NCBI GenBank assembly: GCA_022829145.1
Contig: CM040765.1
Span: 11,204,292-11,268,291, forward strand
DNA length: 64,000 nt
Reading direction: 5' to 3'
Source of the DNA: Albula goreensis
Taxonomy: Eukaryota > Chordata > Actinopteri > Albuliformes > Albulidae
The notes beneath the pieces were generated by a model. It worked only from the letters and a program-made list of their open reading frames with translations. It made no database searches and was not told where the DNA came from. A program made the translations under genes and the position numbers. Position 1 is the stretch's first letter; every line of letters starts with the position of its first letter. This document shows, piece by piece, positions 1-12,800 of the stretch.

Positions 1-276
1 GCCCCGCCCATTTCAGGCCAGCTTCACCCATTCACAGGCAGTTCTGACCTTCACTCAGGAAGCTCAGCCTACCACAAACCCAGGTCATTCTGCCTACTAT
101 TTTTTGACCTTCTCATCTCATAAATATGGAATCTTGCACGTGGTTGGGGTGTTGCTTGTCTGACTCTTGTCTGGAATTGCCAAACATGGAACTTTGGGTT
201 ATGCTGTTCAGGGGAATCCCTCAGTATGGGTCACCATCAGCTATTTGCATCGCCTAACTTATTGTAAATTTCTACC

Positions 277-696
277 ATGTTGAGCATGGAGAAAGAGGTG
301 GAGGCTGAATACGTCATCTTCTCCTGGGTTATTTCTCAAATGAGAAATGTTTCAGAGAAGGCGGTGTGGTAAAAGTACAGAAATGCAAGCATAACATTGT
401 GTTGTCGGTCCATATTTTTTGGGTTGTTGAAACAACAATGCCCAATGTTTGGTTAGGGTCTGAATACTTGTTGGTTTTTTTGTTGCTTATGTAGCAGTCC
501 TAAATTTTCTTCTGATTTTGAAAACAAAAAATCTCAATCTCTTTGTGTGTCTGTCAGGGCTGATCCACAGCTCAGTGTGACAGTTCAAAATATCACCTTT
601 GACTTCTTGTATCAGGCACATGGGAGGAAATCACAGCGATCAGTCTCTCAGCACTTCAGCATACGAAATGCAGCCTTTTACCACTCCTCTAATTGA
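277..696 (+). CDS. Unrecognised gene, putative last two coding exons (3' end)
   Basis: Two open segments join in phase across a plausible 189-bp intron. The first is open from an ATG at 277 to 368 and ends GTG TG before a gtaaaag donor. The second starts at 558 after a pyrimidine-rich ctgtcag acceptor, completes a Trp codon, and runs 45 further codons to a TGA at 694-696. The joined peptide contains AEYVIFSWVISQMRNVSEK and DPQLSVTVQNITFDFLYQ. An in-frame stop at 265-267 means that either the ATG is a real start or an acceptor near 286 opens the exon. A branch-point-like ctaac lies at 254-258. I do not recognise the protein family. It lies upstream of tmpo in the same orientation. A chance pair of ORFs is possible. 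Confidence 0.33.
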
Positions 697-2095
697 AAAA
701 GTCAAGCAAACACTGGTACTGTTAGCCTATTCGTTTACCGGCTGTTACTTTAAAAAGGCAGCTCTAAACATTTTAACTTATTTAAAAATGAATATATGTA
801 CAGTATTGTTTTATTTGAAGCATATCATGTCAGAGATTATATCAGATTGAGTATTTGCCATCATTTCTGCTCGTAATTTGCAGCAGTTACTCAACAGAGA
901 AAATGAATCGCTTTTATCCAGCTTGTGGTTCAGTAGGAGTGCCTTGTTCTTCATATCAACAGCTGCACATGCATATTACTCAGTGCTTGGAATAAATATG
1001 CCATTAACTGTTGCTGCACTTGTGACTGTGGAATGGAATTGATTATGTGCTGAATATAACTCTTGAGAGTGCCATTGACCCTGATATTTGGCTGTTTGAG
1101 ATGCAATTAATGTCCATGGGCCCCTGTGACTGTGTGTGCAGTAGGCTTTGTGAGAAGATGCAGATGTTAGTCAGGAGTACTGATATTACAGGAATGAAAA
1201 AGCATTGGGCTTACGTCCTGAAAGTGCACTGGGGTCTGGATTTATGTTCCTCAAGAATACCAAATAAATGTTACATTTCTGATCAACCATTCCATGTGCA
1301 AAAGTTTGTTTTGTATAAAAATGAAGAGATCTTCATCATAGGCTTTCATGTAACAAAATTCTTAACCTTATCCTTATAGCCCAGCAATAAGCCTTGCTCT
1401 AGTTAAAGGACTACCATTTTCAACAGCAGATAGCCGCTTGCTCATATTTTGTAGAGTCATTGCAACCATTGTGAGTGCACTTGTGTGGTCTCCAAAAGCA
1501 TTCTGGGTAAGTTAGCCTTGGGGTTGTTAAAGATTCTGAATTTGTATTCATTTTGTGCTTCATAGTGGAAATCCCACACTCATAGTGGTTACGTGGTTAT
1601 TTTTATTTTCACACATATTCACACAAATATAACCATTATATCCAAAAACATCTGCTTTTACTAATGTACTGAGCAACCCCTTTTTTGGCTACTATCTAAA
1701 TACAGTGCTTATTTTCTCATGAGAAATATTTTTCAATTTATTAATTTAATAAATAATTGAACATTTGTTCTGAATAGAACCTTTTTTCGTTATTCATTTG
1801 TCTTTAATCAAAATATATACTTCCATATACTGCAGATTTATCTCCTGGTAAATGTACACCATGTCTGAAATAATGTATCTGAAATAAGTGAAATTTGAAC
1901 TTCAGCCACTAGGTGCCAGCATATAGCTGGCCACATTATTATGGCAGGTGCAGCCGAAAACTGCAGTATTTGCCTGTACACTGTTATAAAGAACCACAAT
2001 TTATGGTAAAGCAAATAGACCTATAGTCACTCATTTTTAAAAAGAAATATAATACTCATGTTTATTTTAACAATTTGCACTTTTATTGTGATTTA
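697..2095. other. Non-coding stretch between the putative 5' gene and tmpo
   Basis: No coding exon is supportable here. AATAAA signals occur near 993 and 1263, which would suit a 3' UTR of the putative gene ending at 696. A CTCF-like motif lies at 1906-1919. The rest is AT-rich with no recognisable repeat. Confidence 0.4.
1906..1919 (+). promoter_or_regulatory. CTCF-like motif
   Basis: The 14-mer CCACTAGGTGCCAG matches the CTCF core consensus (CCASYAGRKGGCRS) except for one C in the GG step. It lies about 0.5 kb upstream of the tmpo start. Short motifs like this occur by chance, so this is only a candidate. Confidence 0.25.
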
Positions 2096-2403
2096 TTCAT
2101 CCTTGGTGACCACCGGAAGTAGTTTCGATATAGCAAGTGTATTTTACGGTCTTTCGTGTTCCCTCTACCTGGAGATAGGCTGAAGATAAGTGATCCTTGT
2201 TATATGGTGTCGCTGCAACGCAACAACGAGCACGCGAAGATAGAACGTTAGCTAGAAACAGTTGTTGCCTAAGACCCATGTAGCTATCCATTTGACTCTG
2301 CAAACTGTTTTTCTTTCGCTGTGTGACTCAAAGCACCGGTTAAACATTGTGTTGTTCTCGAGGTGGACTTAACGCGAATTGTATATTTTATAAGGAAGCA
2401 GAC

Positions 2404-2637
2404 ATGTCGGAATTTCTCGAGGATCCGTCAGTTCTTACAAAGGATAAGCTCAAGAGTGAGTTGTTGGCGAACAATGTGCCGCTGCCGAGCGGTGAGCACA
2501 AAAAAGACGTCTATGTTCAGCTGTACTTGAAAACCTTGACCGCACAGAACAAGGGGAAAGCCGAGGTTACGGACACCTTCTCCAGCGATGAAGACCTGCC
2601 TCCGCCACCGGTCACAAATAAAAGTCGCTCGGGAAGG
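2404..2637 (+). CDS. tmpo: tmpo coding exon 1: LEM-like (DNA-binding) domain
   Basis: 78 codons from the ATG to an AGG|gtgagt donor. The protein starts [17 protein letters not shown], one substitution from the human start as I remember it, and includes [14 protein letters not shown]. An open frame extends upstream to 2347, but the extra residues do not match the family, so 2404 is preferred. The acidic [11 protein letters not shown] stretch before the donor also parallels human LAP2. Confidence 0.95.
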
Positions 2638-5600
2638 GTGAGTTTTGCTTTATAAATTTAGTAAATACCAGCCAGGTGAATGCATGAATGTATGTTAGGA
2701 TAGCTTGTCATACTAATTTGCAAACACTTGCAGCGATTTTGACACTAGAGCTCTAGCTAACGGGTTAGCCTGGACATTCACTCCGGCTTGATTCCACATG
2801 CTATTTCTCTTTTCACTCACTTGTCTGGAATGGAAGTTCGGCAACTGTCGGATGTCGAGTTCCTGCCAGTGCAAATATTGTCTAACATAATTTGTGCTGT
2901 AAGTAAATATTGTAAGTGCCAATAGCTAACGTTATCTATCTGGGAGAATGATATAAGTAGCTCGATCGCTCGCTAGGTATTTAGTATTAAAGAGATTAGC
3001 TGCTTAGCTCGCTATCAAGACCGACATTGTGGTCGAAGTCTAGCCACCTGGCTAAGTCATTTAACTTCAGACTACACATGACGCTTAATTTAAACTCTCA
3101 ACCACCCTAATAATCTTTAGCTAATGTAATGTTTAGATTATCACTAATGTAACACTATACATATTAACAAATCCATTTGCGGATTTTCATTGTTAGGGAC
3201 CGAAGCTTCCTTAACATTTTAATTGTACTTGTGACTCTGTCCAGGAAACGTTTCACCATATCACTTACACAAATAATCAGGGTGTTGTGATGTGACAGTT
3301 GAGATTGCCAGTTTCTTGCTTATTACTAGCTTTTTTGATAGTTGGTTAGTTAAATATTCCTTTTGAAAGTCTCAATAGCAGAAGCAAACCTTGTTATGAA
3401 AGTAATCATTTATAACGGGAATTTGTAAAGACTTTGTCAATGAAAACTGCTACGTAGTTCGTTGTACTCTTAAAACTACGGAGGAGTTTCATTTAGGGCA
3501 TGCAGCAGGATTGTAGACTAGGGCACTGTGGCTATTCTGTCCCATATTGGACATGACCAGTCGGGTACATTTGGGCAGCCGTGGGTTTACAACGTAATGT
3601 TGGGCAGCGAACTGAGACACCTTAAACTGTGATAACATCTGCACGGGAGGAAGAAACGGAGTATCCCGAGAGCAGATCAGGCTGTTTTTGGTACGTCTAC
3701 AGACACTGCAGCTGTTTTTATAGTGGGCTTGCCCTCTTTATTGAGGAAATACTTTCCAGGGAAGAGGAATGTATGCACGGACTTCCAGATGTGAAGATTT
3801 TCTTTCTCACTCTCATTTTGATTTCCATTACTTCTGAAGTACAGGTCGTTTATTTAAATTTCCACTCTGCACAAGTGCAAGAGTTGGAATCCGAGGCCAT
3901 GTGCTTCCTGGGAGATTGGTGGAGTTCCTTGGGCCTCAGAGGGAAATGGCTGGGGCCATGGTGTGGGTTTGATGTTAATGTTGATAATAATGATGGTTAT
4001 GTAGAACCCAAGTAAAAAAACAAAGGCCACACTGACCTTGTTGTCCCTGCACAGAAAGCCACGAGGAAAACCGACAAGCCTCGACCAGATGATGTCAGCG
4101 CTGAACTGTCCGATGAGAGCCTGAAGGATCAGTTGGAGAAATATGGAGTCAACACTGGCCCTGTTGTGGGTGAGCCACACTCATGTACACAAACACATGC
4201 TCATACACCTGAAGACACTCTCATATTGCCAACACACTGCTGTCCTGTTACTGTAAGTCTCCCCTTTCAAAATGTAAGTTTCTAACTCCCTCTTATATCC
4301 TTGTCCTGTAATCTGTACATTACTCACACACCCATAACATCCTCCACACGTAACTTATGTTATTGATACTCCCACCCAGCTGTGTTACTGCCTTCATCAC
4401 CCCCCCAGCCTCCACCCGCAAGTTGTACGAGAAGAAGCTGCAGAAGCTCATAGAGCAGGGTCCCCCTGAGGCTCCATCCTCCGATACTGTACAGGTCAAC
4501 AGCAACCAGAACGGTAACGCAGACGCTGACCAGTACAGCGACAAGGAAGAAGGTGAGGCTCAAAACAGTATATGCACTTATTGTATCCCTAGCTTTAAAT
4601 CCAAAACCACGCCCCCTCATAACCCTTCTCTACATCGGTAGCTGAAACCAGTAACCCAAAACCACGCCCTCATCAGTTCCACCCAAAGTTCACCACATCC
4701 ATTAGCATAAATCAAAAACCAAAATCCACACCTACAGCACTAGCCCTTAACCCTGCCAAAATGAACATTAGATATATGTCCTCCCTCGTTACAGCTTTTC
4801 TGAACATTTTTGGTTGAGCAAGTCCTATTTGTGGAGTGTCCTCCCAATTTACTGTGATAATCAAATACTGAAGAGCATTCATCACATAACTAACACAGAA
4901 ATTATTAGAATTTTAGTTTTAAAAAAAAAAAAAAGTAGTCATTCCAGCTCTTGAGTTGATGAATCTGGTCATCCTATCTTCTTTGCAATGGTTTCTCTTG
5001 GCCATTTTGCGTCTGTTTTGAAGTGAGAATCCCCATTTCTTCATTCCCCGCTTAAAGCATCAGTAATTCTCAGATTTTCCCAGTGAAAGAAAATTCAGTT
5101 TTAATACCCTGACAGAAATTTTGCATGTTGTCTGAGGTATGAAATATTGCTGGTTCTGCAGCAGTCCTGCTCTCTGATCCAACATGTTATCAGTGTCCAG
5201 ATTTGCATATTCCTGAAACTCACTGTCATTTCCTGGGTATCTCTCAGGGTGTGGAAGAACACCAACAAGTTCAGAATTCCTTGGTTGTTTAAGGAAGTCT
5301 GTCTTATTGAGTGTCAGTGAGGCATTGAATGCTCCGTCACATCTTTGAATGTGTGTAGGAACTTTTGATCCATCTGTGAGACTCCAGTGCTCCTGAACGT
5401 AACTCCAGTACAGTTTTTATGGGATTTCCTTTTGTCTGGGCCCAGGCTATGTTTCATTTGTGTTAGTGCTGCAACAGAGTCTTGTATCATTAGTTGGACT
5501 TTTGCCAAGTTTACATCATCACTTTGAAAGAAACAGATTCATGCCTACTTTCGTCAGCACAGGGCCAAGCTTATATGTTTCTAATGTCAATACTGTAAAA

Positions 5601-8600
5601 GCGGTGCAGAGATATATTTTTTTTTTTCCCCCCGTTTTCAATTTGAAACCAATATTTTCTAACCTGTCACATCAGTTTAGTGTTTTTACGGGTGGTGATT
5701 GAAACTGGGAATTCACAAAAACTTTGGACATCTTCACCAACATGTTGGGGTTGCCACATAGGCTGATTGCTCATGCTATTGTAGTGCTTCCTGTTAAGCA
5801 AACATGCTTCTCAACAGCAAGGATCCTTATCCTCACATGTGGAACGTATTGCACTGAGCGCACAATGGGGAAACTGGCCAGCTGTTTCAAACTGCTTTTA
5901 TTCACTGTCTGTCTGAAATTTCCAGTAACTTGATAAAAGTGGAACCATTGTAATGTTTTTCATCATGGGCGACCAATTATAATACAAGTTGAGTATCCTT
6001 TATCCAAAATGCCTGGGACCAGAAGTGTGTCGTTTTTGTGATTTTTTTCAGATTTTGGAATATTTGCATATACATGTTTACCACACAGGCTTTACTTGGG
6101 GGAGTCGCCAAGGCATATTAATGGCTGCCTGGTGTATATCTGGTGACCCATTTTAACAGTTTTCTATTTTTAATCCATCGGAGAAAACGGCGCCATCCAC
6201 AATTGATTAACTAGCGATCTCTCCTCTCGCCCCTTTACTTCGTGCCCCTTTCAAGTTTTTTTCTGTTCTGCTTATTGTTTAATTATTCCCTGAGTTGAGT
6301 AATTTGTGTAAAATATTGAAAAGAAAGAATTTTTATGGTCACATGTAGACCATTTTTTATTTTGTTTGTTATATATGTTTAATGTATGTAATAGAGCGTA
6401 CAACGCAAGTGAGGTCAGGTGTGGAATTTTCCAGATTTTGGAGCATTTCGGAATTCTGAGTTTCAGATTAGGGATGCTCAACCTGTATTGAAATTAAACC
6501 AACATTTAGGCCCAATGTTTGTACATTTCAGACTTCATTCATGTTTGTAGTCCTGAAATTGCCAACATGACTCCACGGGGTATAGTTGCTGTTCCACCCT
6601 ATTTGAGAGGCAGAGGTTCCAAAGCAAAAGATATATTTCTTTGGAAACCTAACTGCTCAGACTGTTCGCGTCTATGATGGCATGCACCTGTGTCTTTGTC
6701 AAAGGGATGATTGCAACAACTCTGTTGCCCACACACATTTGTAGTATGGAATGCTGTTCTGTGCCATGTTATTAAGAATTGAAGATGTGAGATAAGAGCA
6801 TATTTGGTGTCTGCCTGATGTTATCATTTTGCATCATGGGAGAGTGAATAGAAGTGTGCAATATCATTATTTGAATGGTAGCAATGTAAATACAAAAAAA
6901 GAAAATTAAGGCTTTTTTATTGAAGACCTACAACAGTCAAACATGCCTCCTAAATTCACTCAAAAAAATAATAAAACAGAACTAGAGAAGGATAACATAG
7001 GACCTCCAGACCAGCCAGAAAAGCAATGGCCATTCATTTGCTCAGTAACTTAACAAACAGAAGAGCTACATATCTGTAATGTATGCATGAGCATACCTCA
7101 TAGCATGCTGAAAATCATGTTCAGAGGAACTCTAAAAAACTATTAGATGTAAAATATAGGTAATAAAATGTCCGGATGAGTCACATGTCAGTATAACAAG
7201 TAAAATAGGTTGACAAGAACAGACTTGCCCAGCTACAAATCTGAATTGCAGAATTGAGTGGTGATATTTTGGTGTCCTTGTTGATTATGTTAATTTTGCA
7301 TTTTCTGACATGTCCAGTTGTGGTAGAAGCCACGTGTGTCTCAGTATTTTTGATAGTGTATAAAGTACTCTTGTCTTGGTTGCTGTCCAGCCCATTCAAG
7401 CAAATTTTCCTCTCAGTTGTTGTTGTTGCATTCACTGCCTCTGTGTGGGTTGTTAGTTTTTGGTGCTACTAGTTATTCTGCGTATGGACTGGGGAAACTG
7501 TTATGCCAGACCTGCTGCTTGCTTGGACCACACTGCCAGCTCAGCACCAGTAAATTTGCATGCACATTGCACATGCATTATGCAATGTTCATATTGTGCA
7601 GCATGAAATTGTTGGCAGTGCATGCATGCCATTTAATGAGCAGCTTTTTTCAAATTTAAATCAGTGTACTACCTCATTGAAAAAAACTCTTGGTCATTTT
7701 TTTGCTTGAGTCACTGATTTTGAGAACTTGTTTGATTAATGAATGCTTAGGCTATTTTTGTAGCTTTTTATAGCTTGTACATATACACTGTCAATGAGTA
7801 AATACATTTGACCTTGAGATCCTGATACCCTGATAATTTGGCACTCTCACACTAGACATACGATGTTGATTATGCACCTCTCGTTACTGAAGCCTCACTT
7901 CTGTGTGAATAGGTTGTACATTATTCATAAAACATTATGATTATAGAAACGTCAGGAAATTTTTCATTCCTTGAGAATATAACTATAAAAGAATGTCCAT
8001 GTATCAAGCGGCAGGAGCAGGTGGGGGACAAGAATAAAAGATTTTCCTTATCCTCATACCAAAGAGAAATCACTCTTGCAGTTACCCAAGAGTGATTTTG
8101 TCTAAAGCCTCCATGTATGTCTAGTGCTGACGGTACTGTAGAAGCAGGTATCTGTCTGCTGTTCATGGTTGCATGTGTATGATATAATGCATTTGCACTT
8201 CAGAGGAGAGGGCTGTGCCTGAGCTGCAGCCCGAGCCAGAGCCAGAGCCTGAGCCTGAGCCAGTCCCTGTAGTGGAGAGGTCACTGAGGAGCAGAGGGAA
8301 GAATCCCATCCAATCAAAAGCCACTGACCAACTTGACCACAACCAGGTGAGTGATGAGCAAATGCACAAACACAGTTTTGGTTGTGAAGGTGAATGAAAA
8401 GGCTTAGTGGGTGATATACAGTACATGTCATGACATTCACATAGACAGTTTTATTCACTGTCACATTCAAAGGAAAATAAACAAGTATATTTAATGTGTT
8501 TTTGAACAGGAAGGAATGGAAATTTTTAAACCCATGAACCTGTAAGATTATATGTTCCCTTCATCACCACAGCCTATGCAGCACTGTGCAAACTGAAACA

Positions 8601-9676
8601 ATGGAGAAGTGGGTCTATCAAAGGAAAAAAAACCTCTGAATACTCAAAGACTTTTATTTTGCTGTCAAACTCAAATTGTTTTCCATGAAACAAGTCTTGT
8701 GTACCCTGAAAGATTTATTGCGATTCCCTCCTCAAATTGAAATCTGGGGATTTTCCCATTCAAACCAGTCATGACCCAGAAGTTTGAACATGGTATTCAA
8801 TTTCCAGGTTGAATGAATGAAGTATGAAGCAGACACTTAACTCAGTGTAAGCAGACCCTGGGGTGGCAGCTGCATTGTCAGACTGTATTGACGTTTTCTG
8901 CCAGCTGTTTATTTAAGCATGAGCTGCGATGTGGTCAAAGTGACCTTGGGGAGGCATCACATTTTTAGATGAATGCAGCCTGTGTGTGACAGAACATTTG
9001 CACTGGTTTCTTTAATGAAGTGTAATCTCCCTATTTCAATGTTTGTGCATTTATGTATGCAGGTGGAGGACAGATTAGCAGATGGTGATCAATCCTCCAG
9101 CATGAATGGAAAAGACATTCTGAAAGAGATGTTCCCCAAGGAAGCCAGTACACCAACAGGCATTAGGTGAGCCCCCACCCCCACCCTTCTTTTGAACACT
9201 AACCCAGTCTTTCCCAACTATGGCACAAGCCTAATAACTGCTCATCAAAACCCCTCCCCCATCCTTTATCCTGTATCCCCATCCCTTTTCTTCTCCTCCT
9301 CCTTTTTTTGTCTCCCAGTGCCACCTGTCGGAAGCCAATCCGAGGGGCAGCGGGCCGTCCCGTGACAGAAAGCGAATTCTGGTTGGACGAGTCACTACTG
9401 CGACGCAGGGAGCTGACAGAGAGCAGCTGCTCCTACAGCGAGAGCCATACCGTGCTGCGGGGGACAGGCCAGCTCTCCGCCTCCTCTGCAACACTGCCCC
9501 CTGGTGGTCAGAAGCAAGAGCGCCGCTTCCTTCCTCTGTGGCTGCAGATGCTGTTGCTGAGCATCGTGGCTGGGTTCCTGCTCTTTGTTTACCAGGCCAT
9601 GGAAACCAACCCGCTGAACCCCTTCGACCCCTCCACAAGCCCAGCAGCCACGCCGGAGGCTGCAGGGAGTCCCTGA
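2404..9676 (+). CDS. tmpo: Thymopoietin / lamina-associated polypeptide 2 (LAP2, beta-like), six coding exons
   Basis: Inner-nuclear-membrane protein that binds BAF-DNA and B-type lamins. Coding exons: 2404-2637, 4055-4169, 4409-4552, 8204-8346, 9063-9166, 9319-9676. All have GT/AG borders and compatible phases, giving 365 aa. Exon 1 ([19 protein letters not shown]) is the LEM-like domain, residues 1-50. Exons 2-3 carry the LEM domain at about residues 93-136, with KYGVNTGP and [13 protein letters not shown]. Exon 4 encodes a Pro-Glu repeat. Exons 5-6 hold the conserved lamin-binding segment ([18 protein letters not shown], then [11 protein letters not shown]). One transmembrane helix lies at about 317-338, followed by a 27-residue lumenal tail. 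The protein is shorter than human LAP2 beta (about 450 aa): several nucleoplasmic exons have no counterpart and no LAP2-alpha exon is visible. The ATG at 2404 is the one that aligns with the family N-terminus. Confidence 0.94.
4553..8203 (+). other. tmpo intron 3, with transposon insertion
   Basis: 3.65-kb intron in the position where mammals keep the large LAP2-alpha exon. No ORF long enough to be that exon is present. It contains an A-run near 4920 and the pogo/Tigger-like element at 5985-6485. I see nothing else coding. Confidence 0.7.
5985..6485. mobile_element. Non-autonomous pogo/Tigger-like DNA transposon with TA target-site duplication
   Basis: The left end reads CAAGTTGAGTATCCTTTATCC after a TA at 5983-5984. 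The right end, read in reverse complement, is CAGGTTGAGCATCCCTAATC, flanked by TA at 6486-6487. These imperfect terminal inverted repeats of about 20-30 bp, a TA duplication and a ~500-bp length fit a Tc1/mariner-superfamily (pogo/Tigger-type) MITE. Internal text (TTTTGGAATATTTGCATATA) resembles a repeat I remember from mammalian genomes, but I cannot name the family. No transposase ORF is present. Confidence 0.72.
8204..8346 (+). CDS. tmpo: tmpo coding exon 4 with Pro-Glu repeat
   Basis: 143-bp exon after a tttgcacttcag acceptor, closing on an AACCAG|gtgagt donor. It completes a Glu codon split with exon 3. It encodes a run of alternating Pro and Glu (about 8229-8262) and then a basic stretch, [13 protein letters not shown]. 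The CCNGAG repeat is a length-variable coding microsatellite. It stands where mammals have several longer nucleoplasmic exons. Confidence 0.85.
9319..9676 (+). CDS. tmpo: tmpo last coding exon: lamin-binding end, transmembrane anchor, stop
   Basis: Starts after a tctcccag acceptor and completes the Ser codon split with exon 5. It encodes [12 protein letters not shown], a Ser-rich linker, a basic QERR flank, the membrane helix [20 protein letters not shown], and [12 protein letters not shown], which nearly matches the human lumenal tail. TGA at 9674-9676. Confidence 0.93.
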
Positions 9677-12600
9677 TCCGCCTCACCGCTATCAATCCCT
9701 CCTTACCTCTCCACCCTCATCCACCCTTCCCCCTTCAGAAATGTATTTTCACTGTCAGTACCCTACAATACTTAGCCCTGCTTTCAGTTTCTATTTCTAT
9801 TTTTATAACCGATTTGGAACGTTTATTTGTTTTCATAGACCCTCCTTATTGCTGCAGCTCCCTCTGTCAGATTGGGAGGACCCCATCAAGCACAAGCTCT
9901 CCAGACAAAGCCACCACTTCTCTTCAGTCTGCAGTCCAGCTGCTTAGGTACACTGTCATTGTGTCAGGATGCTTGCAATGTCTGGATTAGATACCAGGCG
10001 ATAAGGCACATCTTCACACTTAATTAGGATAAGCCACTTTAGCCTGGTTTGCCAAACTAATTCTCAGTTGAGATATTGGTCTGGCCAACCTCAACAGGAA
10101 TCTTTTAGGGTTAAGGGTGCTAGCAATGGTAATAACACACAATGAGCTTTTAGGCCATTGTATCAACATATAACCAATTAGAGCAACTATACAGTAATTG
10201 CCACTGTTGTAACATTAATGTTACAGAAATATGTTTTGGTTTCAGCAGTCATTTCATTGTCTTGTGCCTACACAGACAAAGTGGCTGCCATGGCCCGCTC
10301 CTGTTCTTTTCCAGGGAGGCCTGCTAAACCCCATGGCTGCGGCAGGGGAACCTGGGCAGCTAGCTGTTCTCCAAAGCAGGATTTGCTTTGCCGTGGTCTG
10401 TGTTTTAAACTTTTGCAGCTTTTTAAAAAATGTTGACAGGATGTACAGAGATGTAGGAAACAAAATGTGACAAATATGGATATACGTAAACATTGTTTGC
10501 ATCGCAGAAGTCTTCAGTAGTCTTGTGAAGTGAAACTAATTACATTCTGTGAATTGTATGCAGGCTGGCTGGCGACCAAGCAAGCAAGCCGTTTTATCCG
10601 AAAATCAAGCCTTATAGTGGGCTACACTACAAGATAACTAGTTATTACCAGCTGCCTCATTCTTCCAATTTAAGACTACTTTCATATCTTTAATGACACA
10701 TGTAGCAACTGCTGAGGCTATAGTACCTGCGCACAACTAATGTAATACCTGGTGGCATGTCATAGATGTGAAATATTTGCTTGCTAACATTAGCCAACTT
10801 TAGCAGTTAAGGTGGTTTTTAAAATTTAACTAGCCAGCTAACTTAGGAGCATTATAATATAAGAGTGAAAGACCATGTATACATCAGGGATTATGCTAGT
10901 TTTATGGTATATTGTAGATCTCACTGAGTCAAGAAAATATTCAAACATTTTTGCTGTTTTATGGACTTGGTAAGGTCTATATTCTACCTTAAATCTACCA
11001 TGTTGATGCTAAATCATACCCCCACTCCTACCCCCTCTCCTTTTGGCTTTGTTCATGATATAGCTGTGGCATAAAATGTCCGTGACACCAGAAGTTACAG
11101 AGCTTAAAATGTAGCTTATTTGTTAGGTTGCTAAGATGAGGAATCCAAGTTGTGGTTACTGTTCATGTAAATGGCAGAAACAGCTAGCAACCAGCAGCTT
11201 TGTATGTGAAGGCACTTTTAGAAGGTCATCTACTTAATTACTACAGTTTGATAGTTTAGCATAGCCCACAGGTGTTTGTAGTGAAGCAATGTATCTGTAC
11301 ATACCATTTGTAGGTGACATGAAGTTGATCAACAACAATCCCTACAAGGTTTTCCTGAAGAACCGTTGATGCCAGCATGTTCCACACTGATTCTTGCCTC
11401 CACACCAGCATCCATCTTGGTTGGTTCTGAATCTGCCATCCAAGTGTTCCTTGTTGGCATCATCATTAAAATAAATGATAAATATGATAAAGACAGAGAT
11501 TTCCTACATTTTCTGTACAAGCCCAAACGATTCTCTTTGGATCTTTGATAAACTGAAATCCAGGTCAGTCATGAAATTCTAGTCTGAGTAGCCTTAAAGC
11601 TGCCCAGCAAAGAAAATATTTTCAATTTCATTGTATTTTAGCAAAGCCTTTTCTGATCTTCCAGCAAGGCCAGGTTTCCTGACAGCTCTCCTCAGCTTCT
11701 GCTTTCCTTCCTATGGCACCAGCTATCCAGTTTCTGAAATGTAGCTCCTGCCCAACAATGGCTTCCAGAGGAAAGCAATGACTTATACATTATAGACTCT
11801 TCCTGCACATTTACTCTCGAACTGAGGGTATCACAGTTGACTCTGTGTATCTCTCAGTCTGGATACACAGTAATTATGTCTTTCTACTAAAGGTCAAGGT
11901 TGCATGAAAGATGCAAGAACATGCAGTCCCTGATTGCATTTCTCCAACTGTGAGCATTTACTTGGGATTTGAATCATTGTTTCTGTGAGCATCCGTTTGG
12001 ATTCTAAACCACTACATCTGTGAAAATGTTTACTGGGGTTGTGAATCTTTGTATCTGTGAGTGTTTTCTGGCAACATAGCTGTATCTCTGTGTACCTGTG
12101 TGTTTACTGGGCTAGTGTTTTGTTCTGAAACTTTGTATTTATGGGGTTGGGCCTGAAAAATTGAAGAAGACACACACATGTAAGCCTCTTGTTAGTGACA
12201 GGGTGTCAGCAGGTTGTAATCTGGCACTTGCTACAGCCTGCATGAAAACTGGCCCATGATATTGAATTACCTGTTCACTTCCAGCAAATACAGCAAGCCC
12301 TCCTCTTGATTTATATTTTTTAAAAGCACAAATGTCTTCTATAGTCCAAGTGTTTATGTATTTATGGGTAGAGTTTAACAGAATAGTCATTTAATAAAAT
12401 GTAATGTTGATATTTGTATTTGGGAGGTTTAATTGTCATTTTTATAATGCATTTTAATTTGTTTGTTTTAGCCAGGTGTCCTAATGAAACTGATTAAAAT
12501 CTTCAGTGTCTTCAGTCAATATTTCTTTTGTGGCATTTTCGGAAAGTTTGATGGAGAATCACACTTCAGTAATGTGAAAATATTAATAAAATCAAATACA

Positions 12601-12800
12601 AAACTGGAAAAATCTAGTCAGTAACCTTGGAAATGTTTCATTAGGACATTTGTTTTTCAACAAGACTGATATTTAGTTTTGTTTAAATGCCTGCAAAAGT
12701 TTTTTTTTGTAATTGCAGTGTTTTTCTAATATGTCTGTCTTAAAACAATAAAACATCAAAAGTTTTTTTTTTCAATAAACTTTGCGTTTTTGTGGTAGAA
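9677..12800 (+). other. Probable tmpo 3' UTR and downstream AT-rich DNA
   Basis: No further coding potential is supported. AATAAA signals lie at 11470-11475, 12393-12398, 12585-12590, 12747-12752 and 12774-12779. The last cluster, with T-rich flanks, is a reasonable place for the mRNA to end, but the true cleavage site cannot be read from sequence. ORFs here are short and unrelated to known proteins. Confidence 0.4.

Noticed and set aside
2097-2303. Minus-strand ORF upstream of tmpo as a divergent gene
   Set aside because: Short, no recognisable motif and no supporting splice or start context.
4553-8203. A LAP2-alpha-type exon
   Set aside because: No ORF longer than about 90 codons in the intron and none resembles the alpha-specific domain.
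8102-8470. Minus-strand ORFs with a Gly-Ser or Ala-Gln repeat
   Set aside because: Shadows of the Pro-Glu repeat in tmpo exon 4.
9231-9695. 154-codon minus-strand ORF
   Set aside because: It is the antisense of the tmpo last exon, whose plus frame has clear homology and splice sites.
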